A DNA stretch of 8,872 nucleotides from Candidatus Roizmanbacteria bacterium (lineage in GTDB: Bacteria > Patescibacteriota > Microgenomatia > UBA1406 > GWC2-37-13), in contig JAPLYQ010000088.1 of the NCBI GenBank assembly GCA_026395475.1, positions 1 through 8,872 on the forward strand, written 5' to 3'. How positions within the stretch are numbered: position 1 is the stretch's first letter; the number at the start of each line of letters is the position of its first letter. The notes below the pieces were generated by a model that was not told where the DNA came from, did not search any database, and worked only from the letters and a program-made list of their open reading frames with translations. Positions 1-5,614 of the stretch are shown piece after piece. A program made the translations under genes and the position numbers.

Positions 1-1022
1 CCATTATTTCCCGTTATCATAACACTCACTTGAGGAATCGATGTAACCGATTGAGCTACATCGGGAAAATTAAGTCTGAAAATAAGGTCTGAAGAATTAG
101 TTGGTGTTATAGGAGTTGGAGTTGGGGGCGCTTTTGTAGGACAAATATTACATCCACAGTCAATAGCGGGTGAATTGGTAGAAACAGAGCCAAATTGATT
201 GGTTGCGATGACTGCAAAATTGTGTAATTTAAAGTCGCCACACCATGAATATAAATAAGAGGTGGCATTTTGAGCAAGGCCGGTCAGTGCTTTTCCATCT
301 TTGAACAATGTGTATCCGGTTTCATTTTCTGAATCTCCCCATTTTAATATGACATTTCTTCCACATGATGATGTACAACTGAGATTTTTGACTGATGCTG
401 CACGTGGATCTTTCACAATGGCAGTAAAGGTCAGAGGGTTCTGCTCGCCTTCAAGGGTGTATACATATCCAGAAACTGGTTGAGTTGCAGTATCAACCGT
501 TGACACTCCCACTACTTGGGATTGAGCAAGATCTAATGTTATTGTAGATTCTGAAGAAGGCTGGCCATTATTAACTATTTTAAAGTACAAAGGAATAATG
601 ATTGATTTTGGAAGTGTTGCTGCTGATTTTTTTGAAACATAGACAAGTCTTCTGAGTGGTCTATAAAGTGAAACGCCTGCATTTATTGAGTCAGTTGCTA
701 AGGTTGGTTGTTCTTTAGGCACAATGAGCTCAAATCCTGTTGGTAATTCAGCAATTGTTTTTTCTGCAGCAAAATCAAGAGTTGTTCCAACACTTTTAAA
801 CACAACATCAACTCCAGAAACACCTGATGGAGCTGTTGCCATTAAGTTAACTTTTATTGCATCTCCTGCTTTTACCTGCATCGATGTTGCTGAAAATGAG
901 AAATGTGCAGCAGATGAAGAAGCCTTAGACTTCGTAAGATACCCATTGAGGTAAAACCAAAGTCCTGCGCTTACTCCTAAAACGACACATGCAATTATAA
1001 TTATTTTTAAAATATGTTTCAT
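1..1022 (-). CDS. Membrane-anchored cohesin-like / Fn3-like surface protein, 3' end beyond window
   Basis: The reading frame is open from an ATG at 1022 to the left edge (340 codons visible), so the C-terminus is missing. Residues 4-26 are a hydrophobic signal or anchor segment. Residues about 41-190 look like a cohesin-type beta-sandwich: an FSATSMQVKAGDAIKVNL start, a GVSGVDVVFK strand and a later PLYFKIV/ITLDLAQSQVV strand pair match the usual cohesin pattern of 'V..GD.i.V.l', 'v.g.d..l.y' and 'i...a.S.v'. Residues about 208-285 resemble a fibronectin type III domain (VILKWGDSENETGYTLFKDG) with extra cysteines. A Cys/Pro/Thr linker (about 288-310) leads to another beta-rich domain starting LIFRLNFPDV. 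The ATG lies one base after the stop of the dockerin-like gene upstream, with no Shine-Dalgarno sequence, so the two are probably co-transcribed and coupled. The domain calls are by eye. The cohesin-like fold is probable, but binding to dockerins is inference. In related bacteria such proteins often end in a dockerin-like repeat, which cannot be seen here. Confidence 0.8.
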   Translation of the reverse strand, partial: MKHILKIIIIACVVLGVSAGLWFYLNGYLTKSKASSSAAHFSFSATSMQVKAGDAIKVNLMATAPSGVSGVDVVFKSVGTTLDFAAEKTIAELPTGFELIVPKEQPTLATDSINAGVSLYRPLRRLVYVSKKSAATLPKSIIIPLYFKIVNNGQPSSESTITLDLAQSQVVGVSTVDTATQPVSGYVYTLEGEQNPLTFTAIVKDPRAASVKNLSCTSSCGRNVILKWGDSENETGYTLFKDGKALTGLAQNATSYLYSWCGDFKLHNFAVIATNQFGSVSTNSPAIDCGCNICPTKAPPTPTPITPTNSSDLIFRLNFPDVAQSVTSIPQVSVMITGNN

Positions 1023-1023
1023 A

Positions 1024-1500
1024 TTATTTTAGAAATGTATTTCGCCAAATTTCAAAATCTAATACGTTGACTTTTTTATCCCCATTAAAATCCGCGGCAT
1101 TAAAATCTGAAGAGGATAACGGATTTGGACCGGTAAGGGGGCCATTTCCCACTGTTTGAAGTTGAGATTTAAATACATCGTAATCTAAAGCGTTTACAAC
1201 GCTATCACAATTTGCATCTCCTTTTATACGAAGTGGGCATGGTTTTGGAGTGGGAGTAAGTACTATACATGTCATAGGAGGCATAACTTGAGTACAGCCC
1301 ATTCCCTGTGGACAAACTGTCATTGGAGGTTGATAACATCTCGTTCCAACTGGGCAAGTTCTACCGTTACAATTAACTATTCCTTGAGGTGAGTAAGAAC
1401 CATTGGTTTGAGCTTGTGCGGATAATGGACGAAAGTAGACAAGGAAAACACTCAGAGAGAATAACCCACCCATTAGAATAATAAACTTTGTACGCAACAT
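1024..1500 (-). CDS. Secreted Cys-rich protein with C-terminal dockerin-like domain (copy 2)
   Basis: This 158-residue protein has a signal peptide (hydrophobic residues 6-26, with a possible signal peptidase I site after SAQA at residue 30). It continues with a short Cys/Met/Pro-rich segment (44-78, six cysteines), a TPTPKP linker, and a dockerin-like domain from about 93 to the end. The two Ca2+-binding loops are DANCDSVVNALD (95-106) and DFNGDKKVNVLD (137-148); each has acidic or Asn residues at loop positions 1, 3, 5, 9 and 12, followed by the FKSQL or IWRNTFL helix typical of dockerin F-hands. There is no catalytic domain, so the protein is essentially a small exported head plus a docking module. 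It is a paralogue of the gene at 1594-2193, sharing its MLRTK N-terminus and WRNTFLK C-terminus. It has its own promoter with a very short leader and probably drives the anchored cohesin-like gene one base downstream. The dockerin call is strong; the partner is unknown. Confidence 0.9.
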   Translation of the reverse strand: MLRTKFIILMGGLFSLSVFLVYFRPLSAQAQTNGSYSPQGIVNCNGRTCPVGTRCYQPPMTVCPQGMGCTQVMPPMTCIVLTPTPKPCPLRIKGDANCDSVVNALDYDVFKSQLQTVGNGPLTGPNPLSSSDFNAADFNGDKKVNVLDFEIWRNTFLK

Positions 1501-1514
1501 ATCTAGATAGTATC

Positions 1515-1543
1515 ACTATAGAGAAAAGAAGAATGATTTGCAA
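1515..1543 (-). promoter_or_regulatory. Sigma70-type promoter of the 1024-1500 gene
   Basis: On the minus strand a TTGCAA -35 box (1538-1543) and a TATAGT -10 box (1515-1520) are exactly 17 bp apart. The -10 box ends 14 bases before the ATG, so the leader would be about 7-8 bases with no room for a Shine-Dalgarno sequence. The spacer and boxes match the promoter of the paralogue at 2209-2237 closely, which supports the call. Confidence 0.65.
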
Positions 1544-1570
1544 GACAAATTAGTAAAAAGTGTTTTTTGA

Positions 1571-1594
1571 TTAAACGTCCGGATGTTTTAACAT
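1571..1594 (-). repeat. Near-palindrome and 7-codon remnant ORF after the first dockerin-like gene
   Basis: Just past the stop at 1594, positions 1573-1588 read AAACGTCCGGATGTTT, a 16-bp near-palindrome with one mismatched pair around TCCGGA. On the minus strand an ATG overlaps the stop as TAATG and opens a seven-codon frame (MLKHPDV, stop at 1571). The T-rich run follows only about 15 bases later, so this is a poor terminator. It may be a regulatory palindrome or a duplication scar. Confidence 0.3.
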
Positions 1595-2193
1595 TATTTT
1601 AAGAATGTATTACGCCAAATTTCAAAGTCTTCTGTATTTACTTTTTTATCATTATTGAAGTCCGCATTTGACTTAGGATTTGAATCTACCACTACACTAT
1701 TCCCTAATAATTGTAGTTGTGATTTAAAAATGTCAAAGTCTAAGCTATTTACCACTTGATCACAGTTTGCATCTCCTTTTGGGCGAAGTAATGAACAATC
1801 CGGAGTAGGAGTTGGAACACAAACGGCTGTTGCAGGACAACAGCTTGTCCCTCCACATCCATTAGACGCACAACGGGCAATTTGACCACATGTAGCAGTG
1901 CACGCAAGACCAATAGGTTGACACGGAGCTGATGCACTTCCACCACCACCTCCACTATTATCTCCTCCACCACTCTTCCCCCCACCAGTTGCGGGAACAT
2001 ATACTCTCGTAAAATTCCCAGGGTCTGTTGCACATGAACCTCCTGCACAATCTGACTTACCAGTAACTTTGCCAGAGCTATCTTTTATAACCCAATACCC
2101 AGCTGCTGCATTTACTGTGAATTTTATGGACGTTAAAATAGTGAGGATAAAAAATACTCCGCCAATTAATATAATGAGTTTGGTGCGCAACAT
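1594..2193 (-). CDS. Secreted Gly/Cys-rich protein with C-terminal dockerin-like domain (copy 1)
   Basis: This is a 199-residue protein. Residues 5-27 are hydrophobic with a likely cleavage region near VNAAAG (28-32). A small domain (32-68) is followed by a Gly/Ser-rich linker (69-88), a Cys-rich knot (91-125, including CGGTSCC), a PTPTP linker and a dockerin-like domain. The two F-hand loops are DANCDQVVNSLD (141-152) and DFNNDKKVNTED (178-189), followed by FKSQL and IWRNTFLK. The ATG at 2193 is chosen over an in-frame TTG at 2205. It aligns with the paralogue's MLRTK start, and the promoter predicts a transcript starting near 2202, which excludes the TTG. No enzymatic domain is present. Compared with the paralogue, the central region differs in length and composition while both ends are conserved, which suggests selection on export and docking. 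The ligand is unknown. Confidence 0.9.
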   Translation of the reverse strand: MLRTKLIILIGGVFFILTILTSIKFTVNAAAGYWVIKDSSGKVTGKSDCAGGSCATDPGNFTRVYVPATGGGKSGGGDNSGGGGGSASAPCQPIGLACTATCGQIARCASNGCGGTSCCPATAVCVPTPTPDCSLLRPKGDANCDQVVNSLDFDIFKSQLQLLGNSVVVDSNPKSNADFNNDKKVNTEDFEIWRNTFLK

Positions 2194-2208
2194 ACCTTTG
2201 TACAATTT

Positions 2209-2237
2209 ACTATAAAGAAATATCGAGTGACTTTCAA
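2209..2237 (-). promoter_or_regulatory. Sigma70-type promoter of the 1594-2193 gene
   Basis: On the minus strand TTGAAA (2232-2237) and TATAGT (2209-2214) are 17 bp apart. The -10 box ends 15 bases before the chosen ATG, giving a leader of about 8-9 bases. The AAAGG just before the ATG is too close to act as a normal Shine-Dalgarno sequence. Arrangement and spacer resemble the promoter at 1515-1543. Confidence 0.7.
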
Positions 2238-2241
2238 ATGA

Positions 2242-2538
2242 TTAGATTACCTTTAGCAATCGGAAAAGGCCGAATGAGATAAAGTAGAAGAGCACAATCT
2301 GGAATAGTGGTAAATAGAGTGATAAAAAGATGGTGACAAGTGCAAGAATAAAAAATGCTTCATTGTGAATGGCTGGAAGAAGTCCTTTTGTGATGAGCAT
2401 AAGAATAATAAGCATAAGAAGCACTCGAGGGTTAAACCAATAGAGTGGCCAGTTAAAAAACATTGCACACCCTACAAGAATAGCTGCGAGGATAAGAAAA
2501 ATTTCTTTGGTATCAAAGTAAAATGGACCTAGGTACAT
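2242..2538 (-). CDS. Small multi-pass membrane protein of unknown function
   Basis: The gene encodes 98 residues, most of them hydrophobic. Likely membrane segments are about 13-30, 38-53, 61-79 and 80-95, with short polar turns (NWPLYWFNPR, KGLLPAIHNE). No catalytic or binding motif is recognised and no family can be named. It lies 46 bases after the stop of the single-pass protein upstream and 48 bases before the ATG of the first dockerin-like gene, all on the same strand. It could help anchor or export the surface proteins around it, but that is only inferred from position. No Shine-Dalgarno sequence precedes the ATG at 2538. Confidence 0.75.
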   Translation of the reverse strand: MYLGPFYFDTKEIFLILAAILVGCAMFFNWPLYWFNPRVLLMLIILMLITKGLLPAIHNEAFFILALVTIFLSLYLPLFQIVLFYFISFGLFRLLKVI

Positions 2539-2544
2539 ACTTTC

Positions 2545-2573
2545 AGAATAGAGAATATTTTATAAAAATACAA
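2545..2573 (-). promoter_or_regulatory. Weak candidate promoter of the 98-residue membrane protein
   Basis: TTGTAT (2568-2573) and TATTCT (2545-2550) are 17 bp apart on the minus strand, and the -10 box ends 6 bases before the ATG. This would give a leaderless transcript. The boxes are poor, and in AT-rich DNA this could be chance; the gene may instead be read through from upstream. Confidence 0.25.
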
Positions 2574-2584
2574 GAGTTAATTCT

Positions 2585-3019
2585 TTAGTTGATAGATTTG
2601 ATATCTTTCATTTCATTCATTTGTTTTTCAAGTGTCTCCTTAGAGATTGACCCAACAGGCACTGTTACCGTAATTGGTTTACCATCCACTACAAATGAAT
2701 ATTGAACCATATCTACCTCTCCTAGTTTTATGACGGTAATATTCTGAGTCCCCTCTTCCTTTGCATATACACCTTTTGAAATCATTTGGAATGTGCTTAC
2801 GTCTTTGGGAAAGGGTGCCACTTTTTGATCGGCTTTTTTATTGAACATAGCAATAAGCCTTTGAGGTTGTTTCTGGATTTCTTGAACTAAATATAGTGCT
2901 CTTTCTGTATTTATTTTTGGACTATTATTTGGAAAAAATCCAAAAGAAACAAGTTGAGAAACACCATAACTTACTAGTAAAACCAAAAATATTTTGAGCG
3001 TTGAGATAAATTTTTGCAT
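2585..3019 (-). CDS. Single-pass membrane-anchored protein of unknown function
   Basis: This 144-residue protein has one N-terminal membrane segment (about residues 8-28, FLVLLVSYGVSQLVSFGFF). A polar domain of about 115 residues follows, predicted outside the cell, with beta-like strands (ITVIKLGEVDMVQYSFVV, KPITVTVPVGS) and a charged helix at the C-terminus. No family is recognised. The ATG at 3019 is preferred: it lies four bases after the stop of the Cys-rich gene. An in-frame GTG at 3046 would add nine residues and overlap that gene by 23 bases; the AAAAGGTG there places any Shine-Dalgarno-like bases on top of the GTG itself. The tight spacing implies co-transcription with the 804-residue gene, so the protein may act with it at the membrane. 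Confidence 0.8.
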   Translation of the reverse strand: MQKFISTLKIFLVLLVSYGVSQLVSFGFFPNNSPKINTERALYLVQEIQKQPQRLIAMFNKKADQKVAPFPKDVSTFQMISKGVYAKEEGTQNITVIKLGEVDMVQYSFVVDGKPITVTVPVGSISKETLEKQMNEMKDIKSIN

Positions 3020-3023
3020 AGTT

Positions 3024-5438
3024 TTATTTTGGACAAACTTGATCACCTTTTAATTCAATATATGTCGTGCCATTTTTACTACAATTTATTGGGCTAACTG
3101 CTACGTAATTAGAAGTTCCACCAATAGAGAGCATTCCAGATGCCTGGCACCCGTTAGAAACGGTAAGCGCTTGTGAATCAGAACCGGCTGCAACTGTCTG
3201 ATTCAAGCTGTATGAGGTACTTCCGATAAACATAAGGTTGCTGAGAGAGATAGATTTTCCACATGAGTTCTTAAAAACAATTGTTGGATCTTTTGGCGCT
3301 ACTTGGGGGACAGTTTCTACTGGAGGCGCATTTACTGTCTTTGGCGTACAAAGCCACCCTTGTTTCCCCCCCTCATAAGTCCCACAACCTTGATTTGGAG
3401 CACATGTACCACAATTAGGGTTACTTGTACATTGATATTCAGTCATACACCCTGTTTTGTCCGAGGTGACCGCTTTATCAGTTACGACCGCATTGTCCGC
3501 ATTAGTTGTCGCCACTTCATGACACATATCTCCGCTAATATCTATTATTGCAACGCCATTACACTTAAGATTTACTGACGGCTCATAGGAAGTGTTATTT
3601 ATAGTATAGGAAAACCACGCAGTACTTTCACATACATTCTGCCAGCTTTCGGTTGTTGAATTTCCTGGCTTATATGTCTTATTTATCGCAAAAAAAGACA
3701 CATTTCCAATGAACTTTCTAAAGTTTAATTGATGTACTGTAACATCAGTTTTACATTTATTAGTTATTATTGCGGTTGAGGTCACCGTTCCTTGGTCTGC
3801 AAAAGTTGATTCACAGCCACATACTGTGGCATTAATAGTTTTTGAAGTAGTACAACCAGCCTCCCAAAAACTATCGGCAACATTAGGTTTCAAATAATAT
3901 TGAATTGCTTTATATGCTGGTGGACTTACTAAATTTTTTGTTTTACAATAATCTTCACATGTACTCGGTCCGTTACACTCACCAGTATTACCCGGCGATA
4001 CAACTGGAGATACTGCTGGAGCTACATATTTACATTCTCCTACTCCCCCTTCTTCATCTTCAACACATTGACCGGTACTATTCCCTGGACAGATAATCGC
4101 ACTTGCAGGCGTTGTTCCATTACAAGTCGCATACCAAAATTTATCCAAACAATGAGGTTTGCCATCGTTAGCTATTGTCTTTGTGTAACCGGTGACGGTA
4201 CATGTTGGACTATTTACTGCTTCGTAATCCACCTGCGCTCCGCCATCTACAGTATCATTGGGACATTCAAACCAACTCGTTGCACCATATGTATTTCCAT
4301 AAACTGCAGTCGTACATGGAGTATTCATCCCATTATTTGCTCTCGCTGTAGCACTTGCGTATATTCGTACCTTACCATTTTGTAAAAAACAACAAGCCAT
4401 ACCTTCGGTACGTCCGTTATTGTTTTGAGGATATAGGCCACCTGATGTATCAGTCGGTGGTGCAACAACATTTTTACAACAACAGTTCAATACTGTGTTG
4501 TTTTCCGAGTTCCATTGAGTATTAGAAAGGTAGAGCCCACCTTTTGCTTCACAAACCATTGAACAATTTTGTTGATTGGGTACTCCTGTCAAATGAGTTC
4601 CTGTAGCGCAAGTTTTTTCTGGGACAACAGGCGGTTTGTCACAGTAAAAAGTGATACCGTAACCACCACCTGAAACAGTGGCACATGCTTTGGAACAAGA
4701 TCCGGTATCAGAGGATGAATTGCATGATCTAGTTTTATCACAGTACCATGCGAAATATGCCGCATAATATGAACCGTTCGGTGTGCAATCTTTACTACAT
4801 CCAACCTGGTCTGAAGAATAATTGCACGCAGGTTTATTAGTTACTGGGGGAACGGCGGCGGGTGCTGTGCATCTACCTGTCGTACATACAAGGCCTTCAC
4901 AACAAGATCCCTTTGCGGGCCCTCCGGTGCAAGTTTGTGTCGAAGCTCCACATGATGGCGCAGTTGGTGGTGGTTTGCAACAACTTTTTCGTATTTTTCC
5001 ATCAGTAGATGCAGTTCCCGCCCAGTTGTTCACGCCATTACACTGAACAGAACAGTCCCCCGTTCCTGATTTTACTGTATTTGGAGATACACATTTTGGA
5101 TCTGCAAGAGGTACGGGTGCCGTAGCTACTTTACAACAACATATTCTGGTTCTCTTATCTTCACTTAACCATTGTACTCCACCAAAATTGGCATACGACC
5201 CACATAAGTCCGTACAGTTTTTTTGACTCGCAACTCCACTTTTTTGATCGGGTGCATTAGCCGGACATGTACTTCCTGCGCGTGCACTTGATGATGTTTT
5301 GTTCCCAAGGTTTAGTGAAGATACAACAGTCGCAATACCAATTACGACTAAAGTGCCAACAGTGAGAAGCGTTGCAATTTCTCCCCGCCTGCCATGCAAA
5401 GGCTTGTGGCATTGCGAGCTGGCTCTTCTATTCTTCAT
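3024..5438 (-). CDS. Large Cys-rich modular exported protein with pilin-like N-terminus
   Basis: This is an 804-residue protein with 62 cysteines, 61 of them after the membrane segment, so it is very probably exported and disulfide-bonded. The N-terminus has a basic leader (HGRRGE, residues 16-21) directly followed by a hydrophobic helix (about 21-42, IATLLTVGTLVVIGIATVVSS). This layout resembles prepilin/pseudopilin leaders with processing after Gly19, although the usual Glu at position +5 is missing. The ectodomain is built from repeated cysteine modules. Type A (58-102 and 277-321) ends in CCCK; related short forms lie at 116-155 and perhaps 488-542. Type B is a tandem pair (205-235 and 239-268) ending in YCDK. 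Type C is a beta-rich pair (558-640 and 720-803) with four cysteines. A small CCEGLVC unit at 163-190 recalls inhibitor-knot folds. Pro/Val/Thr linkers join the modules. No enzyme domain or dockerin is visible and no named family is recognised. It likely heads the transcription unit with the small membrane protein downstream. Confidence 0.85.
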   Translation of the reverse strand: MKNRRASSQCHKPLHGRRGEIATLLTVGTLVVIGIATVVSSLNLGNKTSSSARAGSTCPANAPDQKSGVASQKNCTDLCGSYANFGGVQWLSEDKRTRICCCKVATAPVPLADPKCVSPNTVKSGTGDCSVQCNGVNNWAGTASTDGKIRKSCCKPPPTAPSCGASTQTCTGGPAKGSCCEGLVCTTGRCTAPAAVPPVTNKPACNYSSDQVGCSKDCTPNGSYYAAYFAWYCDKTRSCNSSSDTGSCSKACATVSGGGYGITFYCDKPPVVPEKTCATGTHLTGVPNQQNCSMVCEAKGGLYLSNTQWNSENNTVLNCCCKNVVAPPTDTSGGLYPQNNNGRTEGMACCFLQNGKVRIYASATARANNGMNTPCTTAVYGNTYGATSWFECPNDTVDGGAQVDYEAVNSPTCTVTGYTKTIANDGKPHCLDKFWYATCNGTTPASAIICPGNSTGQCVEDEEGGVGECKYVAPAVSPVVSPGNTGECNGPSTCEDYCKTKNLVSPPAYKAIQYYLKPNVADSFWEAGCTTSKTINATVCGCESTFADQGTVTSTAIITNKCKTDVTVHQLNFRKFIGNVSFFAINKTYKPGNSTTESWQNVCESTAWFSYTINNTSYEPSVNLKCNGVAIIDISGDMCHEVATTNADNAVVTDKAVTSDKTGCMTEYQCTSNPNCGTCAPNQGCGTYEGGKQGWLCTPKTVNAPPVETVPQVAPKDPTIVFKNSCGKSISLSNLMFIGSTSYSLNQTVAAGSDSQALTVSNGCQASGMLSIGGTSNYVAVSPINCSKNGTTYIELKGDQVCPK
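3030..3281 (-). repeat. Type C beta-rich Cys module, second copy
   Basis: This encodes residues 720-803 of the 804-residue protein, with cysteines at 726, 764, 786 and 802. It shares with 3519-3767 a start of N-x-C, an L-x-F-x-x-G-type strand, a T-x-x-x-G-S turn, a C-x-x-S segment and an end of I-x-x-x-GD-x-x-C. Confidence 0.55.
3519..3767 (-). repeat. Type C beta-rich Cys module, first copy
   Basis: This encodes residues 558-640, with cysteines at 562, 603, 626 and 639. The spacing (41, 23, 13) is close to that of the C-terminal copy (38, 22, 16), and both end in a GD-x-x-C type motif. Confidence 0.55.
4476..4610 (-). repeat. Type A Cys module, second copy
   Basis: This encodes residues 277-321, with cysteines at 277, 292, 296, 319, 320 and 321. 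It shares GV-x-x-Q-x-NC-x-x-x-C, a GG segment, W-x-SE and a final CCCK with the copy at 5133-5267. Confidence 0.7.
4635..4826 (-). repeat. Type B Cys module, tandem pair
   Basis: This encodes residues 205-235 and 239-268, two adjacent copies of CN-x-SSD-x-x-x-CSK-x-C followed by an aromatic stretch and YCDK. Cysteine spacing is 9, 4, 15 in the first and 9, 4, 14 in the second, so this is a clear tandem duplication at protein level. Confidence 0.75.
5133..5267 (-). repeat. Type A Cys module, first copy
   Basis: This encodes residues 58-102, with cysteines at 58, 75, 79, 100, 101 and 102. The spacing (17, 4, 21, 1, 1) nearly equals that of the second copy (15, 4, 23, 1, 1). Confidence 0.7.
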
Positions 5439-5454
5439 ATATATTATTTAATAA

Positions 5455-5471
5455 TATTACACAGTGTAATA
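5455..5471. promoter_or_regulatory. Perfect 17-bp palindrome, candidate operator
   Basis: TATTACACAGTGTAATA has two exact 8-bp arms around one central A. It covers the proposed -10 box of the Cys-rich gene (5463-5468) and its likely transcription start, so a bound dimer would block that promoter. The divergent HTH protein is the obvious candidate binder, but this is inference. Confidence 0.5.
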
Positions 5472-5491
5472 GAAATAAATAGTAAATTCAA
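5463..5491 (-). promoter_or_regulatory. Candidate promoter of the Cys-rich protein gene
   Basis: On the minus strand TTGAAT (5486-5491) and TACACT (5463-5468) are 17 bp apart, giving a start near 5456 and a leader of about 18 bases without a Shine-Dalgarno sequence. The -10 box is only a 4/6 match and the region is AT-rich, so the exact boxes are uncertain. Confidence 0.35.
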
Positions 5492-5578
5492 TTTATTAAA
5501 TAAAATATTTTGTAAATATAAAAAAGAATTTATTTATATTTTATTTGTAACTTATTTATTATGAGCATACAGCACGTA

Positions 5579-5607
5579 TTGACAACCTCTAAATAGAACA
5601 CTATAAT
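5579..5607 (+). promoter_or_regulatory. Perfect consensus sigma70 promoter of the HTH gene
   Basis: TTGACA (5579-5584) and TATAAT (5602-5607) are exactly 17 bp apart. The ATG at 5615 starts 8 bases after the last base of the -10 box, where transcription should begin, so the mRNA should be leaderless or nearly so. An AT-rich stretch lies just upstream of the -35 box. Confidence 0.9.
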
Positions 5608-5614
5608 ACGTTCC

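Larger units (their letters stand above)
5439..5614. other. Very AT-rich divergent intergenic spacer
   Basis: This 176-bp region separates the minus-strand Cys-rich gene from the plus-strand HTH gene and must hold both promoters. It contains the 17-bp palindrome at 5455-5471, a perfect 9-bp inverted repeat AAATATAAA / TTTATATTT (5514-5522 and 5533-5541, 10-base spacer), and long A/T runs from 5484 to 5560 that could act as an UP element or bent DNA upstream of the HTH promoter. No gene is seen in it. Confidence 0.6.

Noticed and set aside
1749..2048. Open frame within the first dockerin-like gene on the same strand
   Set aside because: It lies in another frame of a clearly coding gene and has no recognisable domain or start context.
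2545..2584. Hairpin AAGAATTAACTCTT followed by a T-rich stretch after the single-pass membrane protein gene
   Set aside because: The arms pair over only four clean bases and the T run is interrupted, so it does not meet the standard of a Rho-independent terminator.
5561..5596. ATG-initiated 11-codon frame on the plus strand upstream of the HTH gene
   Set aside because: It overlaps the -35 box of the HTH promoter, so that promoter cannot transcribe it; no other support.
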